From Deltaproteobacteria bacterium (GTDB lineage: Bacteria; Desulfobacterota; RBG-13-43-22): a DNA stretch of 32,330 bases. This document shows positions 25,970-32,330 of this stretch, piece by piece. Below the pieces are notes generated by a model. It made no database searches. It saw only the letters and a program-made list of their open reading frames with translations, and was not told where the DNA came from. The DNA lies in NCBI GenBank assembly GCA_016219225.1, contig JACRBX010000221.1:1-32330 (forward strand), given 5' to 3'. The position numbers and the translations under genes were made by a program. Positions within the stretch are counted from its first letter, which is position 1. Every line of letters begins with the position of its first letter.

Positions 25970-26407
25970 TTAATGCGTTGGAGAAGACTCAAGCCGTTTA
26001 ATCTTTTCTATAATGGCTGACCCAAGGACCTTTTTCCCGTTCAGGATATGTTCGATGGAATGAATCAGTTCGGAGCGGGCGGTATCTTTTAATAGATATC
26101 CATCGGCTCCGGCCTGGAGGGTGGCCTGGATATATTCCTCAGAATTATGGACGGTGAAGGCCAGGATTTTAGTCTCGGGCCAATTTTTTTTGATTTCACG
26201 GGTGGCGGCCATACCATCCATCCGGGGCATCGATATATCCATTAAAACCAGGTCAGGAAGGAATTTATTAACGGAATCGATGGCCTCAAAACCATCCCCG
26301 GCCTCGCCGACAATATCGAAATCCTGATGAGACGTCAGAAGGGATCGTAATCCTTCTCTCAAAGCGGGATGGTCATCGACAATCAGGATACGCTTCTTTT
26401 TTTTCAT
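25970..26407 (-). CDS. NarL-type receiver without DNA-binding domain (copy 1)
   Basis: A 145-residue single-receiver protein of the NarL/FixJ type: ILIVDDHPALREGLRSLL, Asp57 (LVLMDISMPRMDG), Thr and Lys switch residues (FTVHN, LLKDT). The C-terminal LuxR HTH expected in this family is absent. The protein stops in the inter-domain linker, and the stop codon lies in repeat DNA (TTAACACG). It is about 70% identical by eye to the receiver at 31528. It has a good sigma70 promoter of its own and lies on the 3' side of the HisKA_3 kinase, the kinase class that normally pairs with NarL receivers. Confidence 0.88.
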   Translation of the reverse strand: MKKKKRILIVDDHPALREGLRSLLTSHQDFDIVGEAGDGFEAIDSVNKFLPDLVLMDISMPRMDGMAATREIKKNWPETKILAFTVHNSEEYIQATLQAGADGYLLKDTARSELIHSIEHILNGKKVLGSAIIEKIKRLESSPTH

Positions 26408-26438
26408 TTAGAGGACACCTTTCTCATTCAACTGCGCA

Positions 26439-26467
26439 TTTATAAATCGGATTTACGAATAGGTCAA
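26439..26467 (-). promoter_or_regulatory. Predicted sigma70 promoter of receiver copy 1
   Basis: On minus, TTGACC (26467-26462) and TATAAA (26444-26439) are 17 bp apart; each matches consensus at five of six positions. The start codon is about 30 bp downstream. Confidence 0.65.
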
Positions 26468-26687
26468 CGTTTATTTGGGATAAATTTATGGTATAAGAAT
26501 TTATTTTTTGGACGCTGATGAACTCGGATCGTCAGATTTTCGCCAATCGTGCCGATTGTCAAGATTTTGAATATAAAGAATGATGAACTCGTAAAAAGCT
26601 ATGAAACGCCGCATTGCGGCGCTGTATCAGAAAATAACTTGGCAATAAAAAAGCTAAGTTATTTGGAAGTCGGAACTCGTCTCTTTT

Positions 26688-26767
26688 CGTCATTCCCGCG
26701 AAGGCGGGAATCAAGTCCTTTTAAGTGGTTACGGTTAGCCTGGATTCCCGCCTTCGCGGGAATGACG
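26688..26767. repeat. REP/BIME-like element with perfect 25-bp terminal inverted repeats
   Basis: The arm at 26688-26712 begins CGTCATTCCCGCGAAGG; its exact complement is at 26743-26767, with a 30-bp spacer. Each arm is itself a small hairpin (ATTCCCGC-GAAG-GCGGGAAT). This resembles widespread REP doublets; no transposase is near. Confidence 0.85.
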
Positions 26768-26794
26768 AGTTTTTACAAGACCATCAATAATAAT

Positions 26795-26824
26795 TATCTG
26801 CGAGTATCTGCGAAAATCAGCGTC
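26795..26824 (+). repeat. Short 10-bp-period repeat
   Basis: Three related decamers: TATCTGCGAG, TATCTGCGAA, AATCAGCGTC. They lie next to the 3' end of the large kinase gene. Confidence 0.45.
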
Positions 26825-26837
26825 CTAATTCATTTCT

Positions 26838-29800
26838 TCATAAGACGGGCCATTGGGCCTTGATCACCGTCCCTTTTCCCGGGGAGGAATCGATGAAGAA
26901 CAACCCTCCGGAAAATTGAGTCCTCTCTTTCATACTGGAAAGACCCAGACCTTTTTTCGAACCCTCTTTGGTGGAGAGGCTTTCCGGATCAAATCCTTTC
27001 CCATTGTCCTGAATAGTCAGCTCCAAGGTGCCGTCGACCTTTCGCAGCCCGAGATGGACCAAGTCGGCCTGAGCATGTTTAACGATATTATTCATCGCTT
27101 CCTGGGTAATTCTGAAGATACCGATTTTCAGAGGATCGGGCACCTCCTCTTCCAGGATGGTAATCGTTTGTTCAATGCGGATGTTCGAATAAATCGTTTG
27201 GAATCTCCGGCAAAACCAGGAAAAGGTGGCCAGGATCCCCAGATCATCCAGAAGGGGAGGCCGCAGATCGGATTGGATCCTTCGGGCGGCTTCGATCGTA
27301 TCCTGGATGACAGGGATAAGGACCTTCAGCGGTTTGCATATATTCGGATTTTGGTCTTCAGAAACCAGGTATAAAACCTCTTCCACCTTGAATTTGATGG
27401 CACTCAGGGATGACCCCAGGATATCGTGGACATCAAGGGCGATGCGTTTCCTTTCGTTTTCCTGAGCGATAAGGATCTTGGCGGCCAGAACACGCAATTG
27501 CTTCTGCGACTCAAGAAGGGCCTTCTCCGCTCTCTGCCGCTCAGCAATTTCTATTATCAGGCCTTCATTGGCTAAGGCCAGTTCGGCGGTCCGTTCCCGG
27601 ACCCGGATTTCCAAATCGTCCCGGGAGCGTCGCAGTTTATCCTCCATTTTTTTGCGGTCGGTGATATCCCGTGCCACGTGGACACTCCCGATCAATTGGC
27701 CCCGGGCATCGATTACCGGGGTGGTGCTGACCAGGAAGTCGCCGCCGAGGTGTCCCTCATGGAGTTCCTCCACGTGCTCCAGTCCGTCCAACAGGGTCTT
27801 GGCGTGGGGGCAGAAGGTCGGCGGGGCCTCCAATCCGTGGACGACTTCGTAGCAGTGCTGCCCCAGACAGGCACTGGGAGTGGACCCCAGCCGGTCAGCC
27901 ATGGCCTTGTTCACCCGAATGACCCGGTGTTGATCGTCCAGGATGGCGATCAGGTCCGGTACACTGTCAAAGGTGCGTTCCCATTCTTCCTTGGCTCGCA
28001 GCAGGGCTTCATCGGCCAGTTTATGTTCGGTGATGTCATGTACCATGCCCACCGAGCGGATGATCAGGCCGGTTTCGTCCTTGACATGCTCACATCTTTC
28101 ATGGACATATCGGGTTTCTCCTGTGGATTTCCGCACGATCCGGTGCTCGATCTCGTAGGAGTCTCTTCCTTCCCGTAGCGATCCGGAGTAAGCCGCGTTT
28201 ACCGCCTGACGATCCTCCGGGTGTATCGCTTCCAGGAAGGCCTCATAGGTGGCCGCGAATTCCTGGGGTTGTAAACCAAAAATCCTATAGACTTCATCGG
28301 ACCAGGTCAGGAGGTTGCCCACCAGGTCGAGTTCCCAACTGCCGAGGTGGGCGATTTCCTGGGCCCTTTTCAGGCGGTTTTCATTTTCCGAAAGGAGAAC
28401 TTCGGTCCGCTTGCGCTCGGTGATGTCAATCCCATAAATGCGGATACGCTGCGTTTCTTGAACGCAGTACATCGTCTGGTAGTAGACACGCTCTCCAACG
28501 GTTACTTCACGGACGCTGAGATTCCCTTCACTTTCCCGACAGGTATGGGCGATCGAGGCCCAATCCCCCAGGAAGGGATGATCGGCCCCCTTCTGCTCAA
28601 GATCGGGGAAAAGCCGTCTGGCCGAGGGATTAAGGAAGTGCATCCGTCCTTCCATGTCCGTCTCGGTGACCGGATTCGGGTTCAGCATCGGGAAAGAAGC
28701 CACCCGCGTCAACTCTGCCTCGGCCTGTTTAATCTCATCCACATCCAGAAAGGTGACCACTACACCTTCGATGCGATCGTCATGGGTGCGATAAGGCGTA
28801 ATCCGGCGGACATACCACCGGCCGTTCTCGGCCTGCACCTCCTTGGCTATTGGGGTGAGTTCGGCCAACACCCGTCGGGCATGGGCCAGCAGGTCGTCAT
28901 CCTTGAACTTGAAGGTGATATCCTCCATGGGCCGGCCGACATCGGAGGGGATCAGGCTCAGCAGCCCGGTAATGGCCGGGGTGTAGCGTTTGACCCTGAA
29001 GGCGCGGTCCAGAAAGACCGTGGCGATATGGGTGCTGCTCAGCAGGTTGTTGACGTCGTTGTTGGCGTTCTCTAATGCTCCAACCTTTTCCTGGAGGCGG
29101 GCATTAATGATGTTCAGTTCCTCGTTCAGGGATTGGAGCTCTTCCTTGGAGGTCTCCAGCTCCTCATTGACCGATTGCAGCTCCTCGTTGGAGGCGATCG
29201 CCTCTTCAGTGGAGGCCTTCAGTTCTTCATTGGAGCTCTCTAACTGCTCGATAGTGCTCTGGAGTTCTTCCCTGGTGACTTTGAGCTCATCCTCTAATTG
29301 CATCCAGCTGTTTTCCCCGGCTGCCGGCTGCTCAGGCGCGGTCTGGTCCCCGGCCGGGGATGTGTAGTCTTCGAAGCTGATCAGCAGCAGGCCGTTCATC
29401 TCACGGGGGTGGTGCAATGGTGTTACGGTCACCCTTACGGGAACGGAGTGGTCGCCCCGTTTAAGGCGGGTGGTGATGCCGGTGGTTTTATTCTCCTCGA
29501 TGGCCTTTCGAATGGCCGTTCCCAGACGAAGGCGCAAACCTTCCCGGGCCAGACCGACGATATCCATGGTGGGTTCGCCTCGGGGAATCGTCAGATAGTC
29601 TTCAGTGGCCCCATGGGCATAGAGTAGTTGCTGCCGGCGGTCTATGATGACCGCCGTCGGGGCGAAACGGTCCACCAGAACCTGCTGGGCTATAAAAGTA
29701 AGGCTGTTCAGACGGGGCGGAAAGGGTGCTGCAATCCGGTTCCCCGAGCTTTTTCCGAGAGGTAATTCCATGGGCATCCGGCGGCCCACCCCGATACGCC

Positions 29801-31268
29801 GGTAGATTCGCCATTTTTTAAAGACCGGTTCGAACAAGTCCTGGTGGTCACTGACGGTTTCGGCATTGCCCAGGAACAGATAGCCGCCTTCACGCAGGGC
29901 AAAATGGAACAGGGCGATGATTTGCCGCTGGACTTCGCGGTCGAGGTAGATCAGGAGATTACGGCAAATAATCAGGTCGAGCCTGGAGAAGGGCGGATCG
30001 GTGGTCAGGTTTTGGGGCGCAAAGACTACCATCTCCCTGATGGCCTTGGTTACCTGGAATTGGCCTTTATTGCGGGCAAAAAATTTCTTTTGTCGAACCG
30101 GCGAGATAGTCGATCCCAGGTCACCTTCCGGATAGATCCCGCCGCGGGCGATATTAAGGGTGTCCTCATCGGTATCTGTGGCGAAGATTTGAATGTCGAT
30201 CGGTTTGCCGGAAGCTTCTACCTTCTCGGCCAGCAGGATGGCCAGACTGTAGGCCTCCTTGCCGGTCGAACACCCGGGGATCCAGACGCGTATAGGGTTC
30301 TCGGGTCCGGCCTTGGCGATCAAGGGGGGAATTATTTTTTCTTCCAGGGTGCGCCAGGCCTCCGGCTGACGGAAGAAATCCGTTACGCTGATGAGCAGAT
30401 CTTTTTGGAGCAGCCGGGCTTCGTCTGGATGGGATTCCATAAAGGCCAGGTACTCGGCCGGGAGATGGAGTTGGTGCAGGGCCAGACGGCGGTTGATCCG
30501 CCGGATCAGGGTGTTTTTCTTATAGCACCGGAAATCATGGCCGGTCCTGGCGTGGAGGAGATTCAAAATGGCCAGGTAATCGGCCTCTAATTCATCGGTT
30601 TCAGCCGAGGAATTCCAATTGCCTGATCGGGCGGCCCAGGTCAGCAGGGCCTCGGGGATCTTTTCCACCGGGAGAACTTTATCGGCCACGTGGGCCGTGA
30701 TGGGGCCTGGCTGTTCGGCAGACCCGGCTGATGGTCTGTCTTCGACAATGGTCCGGCCGCCGGAGGCCTTGATCTCCGACAATCCGATGGTGCCGTCACT
30801 GCCGGTTCCCGAAAAAACGATACCCACAGCCCTGGTTTTCTGGTCGATCGCCAGGGAACAGAAAAAATGGTCTATGGGCAGGCACAATCCGTGGCAGTAA
30901 ACCGGTTCAACCAGGCTCAGCCGTCCTTCTACGATATTGAGATGCCGGTCAGGAGGAATCAGGTAAAGGTGATCGGCTTCGGTGAGAAGGCCATCTGAGG
31001 CTTCGAGGATCTTCAGGGCCGTGTGGTTCTTAAAGGTATTGACGTTGAGAGTTACCTGGGATGGGATGGCCTGCTGGACCAGGACAACAGCCAGCCCCTG
31101 TCCGGTGGGCAGGCCGGCAAAAAGCTTTCTAAGGTGATCCAGGTCCTCCGCCCTGGCACCGACACCGACGACCAAAACAGGCCGGTCCGGGATGCGGGGC
31201 TTATCGGCCCGGGGTGATTTGTCCGCCGGGTGGTCGGGTTCTCCGGGCTCCTGATTTCGAGAGGGCAT
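26838..31268 (-). CDS. CheB-like/CheR/multi-PAS HisKA_3 sensor kinase with inactive CheB domain
   Basis: A 1476-residue soluble kinase. Residues 30-210 are a CheB methylesterase-like domain in which the usual GASAGG is GARAED (Arg39 for the catalytic Ser) and the catalytic His of VQH is Gln66; Asp158 (GTGSDGT) remains, so esterase activity is unlikely. Residues 222-492 are a CheR-like methyltransferase (VTDFFRQPEAW, GCSTGKEAYS, LIICRNLLIYLD). A PAS-like domain (about 527-635), a long EEL-rich coiled coil (652-735), and four more PAS domains (to 1205) follow. The last PAS has Cys1134, Cys1139 and Cys1153. The C-terminus is HisKA_3 (ERKRIALDVHDILG, His1281) and HATPase_c (EAMNNIVKHA, DNGKGFD, GLGLSSMKER). 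GGAGG precedes the ATG. Two NarL-type receivers flank it. Confidence 0.93.
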   Translation of the reverse strand: MPSRNQEPGEPDHPADKSPRADKPRIPDRPVLVVGVGARAEDLDHLRKLFAGLPTGQGLAVVLVQQAIPSQVTLNVNTFKNHTALKILEASDGLLTEADHLYLIPPDRHLNIVEGRLSLVEPVYCHGLCLPIDHFFCSLAIDQKTRAVGIVFSGTGSDGTIGLSEIKASGGRTIVEDRPSAGSAEQPGPITAHVADKVLPVEKIPEALLTWAARSGNWNSSAETDELEADYLAILNLLHARTGHDFRCYKKNTLIRRINRRLALHQLHLPAEYLAFMESHPDEARLLQKDLLISVTDFFRQPEAWRTLEEKIIPPLIAKAGPENPIRVWIPGCSTGKEAYSLAILLAEKVEASGKPIDIQIFATDTDEDTLNIARGGIYPEGDLGSTISPVRQKKFFARNKGQFQVTKAIREMVVFAPQNLTTDPPFSRLDLIICRNLLIYLDREVQRQIIALFHFALREGGYLFLGNAETVSDHQDLFEPVFKKWRIYRRIGVGRRMPMELPLGKSSGNRIAAPFPPRLNSLTFIAQQVLVDRFAPTAVIIDRRQQLLYAHGATEDYLTIPRGEPTMDIVGLAREGLRLRLGTAIRKAIEENKTTGITTRLKRGDHSVPVRVTVTPLHHPREMNGLLLISFEDYTSPAGDQTAPEQPAAGENSWMQLEDELKVTREELQSTIEQLESSNEELKASTEEAIASNEELQSVNEELETSKEELQSLNEELNIINARLQEKVGALENANNDVNNLLSSTHIATVFLDRAFRVKRYTPAITGLLSLIPSDVGRPMEDITFKFKDDDLLAHARRVLAELTPIAKEVQAENGRWYVRRITPYRTHDDRIEGVVVTFLDVDEIKQAEAELTRVASFPMLNPNPVTETDMEGRMHFLNPSARRLFPDLEQKGADHPFLGDWASIAHTCRESEGNLSVREVTVGERVYYQTMYCVQETQRIRIYGIDITERKRTEVLLSENENRLKRAQEIAHLGSWELDLVGNLLTWSDEVYRIFGLQPQEFAATYEAFLEAIHPEDRQAVNAAYSGSLREGRDSYEIEHRIVRKSTGETRYVHERCEHVKDETGLIIRSVGMVHDITEHKLADEALLRAKEEWERTFDSVPDLIAILDDQHRVIRVNKAMADRLGSTPSACLGQHCYEVVHGLEAPPTFCPHAKTLLDGLEHVEELHEGHLGGDFLVSTTPVIDARGQLIGSVHVARDITDRKKMEDKLRRSRDDLEIRVRERTAELALANEGLIIEIAERQRAEKALLESQKQLRVLAAKILIAQENERKRIALDVHDILGSSLSAIKFKVEEVLYLVSEDQNPNICKPLKVLIPVIQDTIEAARRIQSDLRPPLLDDLGILATFSWFCRRFQTIYSNIRIEQTITILEEEVPDPLKIGIFRITQEAMNNIVKHAQADLVHLGLRKVDGTLELTIQDNGKGFDPESLSTKEGSKKGLGLSSMKERTQFSGGLFFIDSSPGKGTVIKAQWPVL

Positions 31269-31291
31269 GGTTTAAATCCTCCGTTACAAAT

Positions 31292-31325
31292 ATTATAATT
31301 TCATCTAAATGGAAGATGATGTCAA
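31292..31325 (-). promoter_or_regulatory. Possible promoter of the large kinase with long spacer and dyad
   Basis: On minus, a perfect TTGACA (31325-31320) and perfect TATAAT (31297-31292) are 22 bp apart, longer than the usual 17. The spacer holds a dyad TCATCT-N7-AGATGA. Such spacing would need an activator that distorts DNA, or the boxes may be coincidental. Confidence 0.35.
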
Positions 31326-31432
31326 CATAAAAAAGCAAAAAGTCAGGAGCTTCTTTCTGACGGTTTTAACGGATTATGTAGTATAGAAGGGAAGCCGTGA
31401 GGGCGCCGTGACTAAAGGAAATAACATCACGA

Positions 31433-31460
31433 GGCTATGGGCGATGGGCCAGGGGCAATA
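31433..31460 (+). repeat. Heptanucleotide tract (GGCTATG-type)
   Basis: Four 7-mers: GGCTATG, GGCGATG, GGCCAGG, GGCAATA. Same family and orientation as 25851-25899. Confidence 0.7.
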
Positions 31461-31478
31461 GGTTCAGGTTTTCCATAC

Positions 31479-31506
31479 TTGAAACTTGCATCTTGCATCT
31501 TGAAAC
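31479..31506 (+). repeat. Heptanucleotide tract (TTGCATC-type)
   Basis: Four 7-mers: TTGAAAC, TTGCATC, TTGCATC, TTGAAAC, then TTT. This is the counterpart of 400-427. Confidence 0.75.
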
Positions 31507-31527
31507 TTTATTTATTCCCGTGTTAAT

Positions 31528-31953
31528 TTAATGAAGCCCCAACCCTCCCCACTTTCCCTCGACCGACGAACTCAGGACCTGATTTCCATCCAGGACCTTA
31601 ACAATGGATCGAATCAAATCCGATTGAGGGGAATCCTTTAGGACATAGCCATCGGCTCCGGCTTTGAGAGCGGCGAAGACGTATTCTTCGGTATCATGGA
31701 CGGTAAAAGCCAGGATTTTCGTTTTGGGCCATCTTTTTTTGATTTCCCGTGTGGCCGCCATGCCGTCCATGCGAGGCATGGAAAGATCCATCAAAACCAG
31801 GTCGGGATGGAATTTGTCCACTGACTGAACAGCCTCCAGGCCGTCTCCGGCCTCACCCACGATATCGAAGCCATGGCAGGAGGAGAGAAGAGAGCGCAAT
31901 CCCTCCCGGAGGGATTGGTTATCATCAACAATAAGGATATGCTTTTTAGTCAT
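31528..31953 (-). CDS. NarL-type receiver without DNA-binding domain (copy 2)
   Basis: A 141-residue receiver, paralogous to the one at 25970: ILIVDDNQSLREGLRSLL, Asp56 (LVLMDLSMPRMDG), FTVHDTEEY, VLKDS. The LuxR HTH is absent again; after the last receiver helix comes SSSVEGKWGGLGLH and a stop. TTAACACG lies three bases beyond the stop, as at copy 1. It is upstream of the large HisKA_3 kinase in the same direction (259-bp gap), so the kinase is a plausible partner. AAAGG lies 11 bases before the ATG. Output must be through protein contacts or phosphotransfer rather than DNA binding. Confidence 0.88.
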   Translation of the reverse strand: MTKKHILIVDDNQSLREGLRSLLSSCHGFDIVGEAGDGLEAVQSVDKFHPDLVLMDLSMPRMDGMAATREIKKRWPKTKILAFTVHDTEEYVFAALKAGADGYVLKDSPQSDLIRSIVKVLDGNQVLSSSVEGKWGGLGLH

Positions 31954-32114
31954 GTAAAAAGGGGCCTTTCATTTTTAAGGAAGAAGAACTCCCAACTTGT
32001 TGAAAAACAAGATATATTTTTTGGTTGGTCTTATAATACCCAATTTCCCGGCTAAGGGGAATAAGACATTCACTGTATTTTGCTAATGGTATGACCCTAT
32101 TTTGTCAGGGGTGA

Positions 32115-32330
32115 TCAAAAGGATTTCCCGGGAGGATAATACTGCAAGAGCAGTAAGGCCACGGAAATGAGGAGTAAAATCAATAAAAAGATCAACCGAC
32201 CCCATTTCCCGGCTTTCCTTTTTGATGATGGTGCGACATGGGCCTTTTGGGCTCGGGAAGAGTAGGGAGGATCGGTATAGAATGGTTTGGCCCGGGATGG
32301 CCCCTCGTCCTTGTAGGGAACAAAAGAGGC
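32115..32330 (-). CDS. C-terminal part of unidentified single-TM protein (runs off window)
   Basis: An open frame enters from the window end and stops at 32115, giving 71 residues. The visible part is proline- and tyrosine-rich (SFVPYKDEGPSRAKPFYTDP), then basic (SSKRKAGKWGR), then a strong hydrophobic segment (LIFLLILLLISVALLLL), ending QYYPPGKSF. The basic-then-hydrophobic order suggests a membrane protein with its N-terminal part in the cytosol. I do not recognise the family, and the start is outside the window. Confidence 0.55.
   Translation of the reverse strand, partial: ASFVPYKDEGPSRAKPFYTDPPYSSRAQKAHVAPSSKRKAGKWGRLIFLLILLLISVALLLLQYYPPGKSF

Larger units (their letters stand above)
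26468..26837. other. Gene-free, repeat-rich stretch
   Basis: I see no supported gene. It contains the short palindrome CGCCGC-ATT-GCGGCG (26607-26621), a 7-bp inverted repeat ATAACTT/AAGTTAT just after it, the REP element at 26688-26767, and a 10-bp-period run at 26795-26824. Confidence 0.55.

Noticed and set aside
26549-26863. Open frame of 104 codons upstream of receiver copy 1
   Set aside because: It spans a REP element with 25-bp inverted repeats, so the frame is a by-product of palindromic DNA.

Overview
This window looks like a signal-transduction region from a Gram-negative bacterium, most likely of the Desulfobacterota (former Deltaproteobacteria). The reasons are a TonB-dependent outer-membrane receptor, a YfiR-type periplasmic protein, HAMP-less chemoreceptors, an HDOD protein, an NtrC-family sigma54 activator, and intergenic DNA rich in 7-bp repeats. 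The taxonomic call is inference. Nearly all genes are on the minus strand; only the first kinase, a kinase remnant and secDF are on plus. No tRNA, rRNA, IS element, integrase or CRISPR array was seen.

Layout. 1-444: no gene, two hairpins and a heptad tract. 445-2316 (+): membrane histidine kinase carrying an in-frame repeat insertion. 2351-3400 (-): nucleotidyltransferase with its own promoter, placed between the kinase 3' end and a diverged second copy of a kinase 3' end (3480-3551). 3592-14447 (-): a long c-di-GMP/phosphorelay cluster, read in transcription order as PocR hybrid kinase, receiver with a Cys4 tail, TonB receptor, YfiR protein, CHASE8-like kinase (with a second in-frame repeat insertion), membrane GGDEF protein, and triple-receiver GGDEF protein. 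14704-20744 (-): chemoreceptor cluster of two related MCPs, a small HTH protein, an HDOD protein and a PAS kinase-receiver, preceded by a candidate sigma54 promoter. 21015-22743 (-): a DHp-only mini-protein followed by an NtrC-family regulator. 22974-25580 (+): SecDF fusion. 25970-31953 (-): a 1476-residue CheB-like/CheR/PAS/HisKA_3 kinase flanked by two NarL-type receivers that both lack an HTH. 32115-32330 (-): C-terminal end of an unidentified single-TM protein.

How it may work together (inference). The TonB receptor, YfiR protein and CHASE8-like kinase suggest outer-membrane or periplasmic sensing feeding a phosphorelay whose outputs are two diguanylate cyclases. The NtrC-family regulator may drive the chemoreceptor operon through the sigma54 promoter. 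The large kinase probably signals to the two HTH-less receivers.

The strongest oddities are: the same heptad-repeat element inserted in frame at the same loop of two kinase ATPase domains; the kinase 3'-end duplication around the nucleotidyltransferase; a CheB-like domain lacking its catalytic Ser and His; twin receivers that end at the same repeat motif; and a DHp domain encoded on its own.
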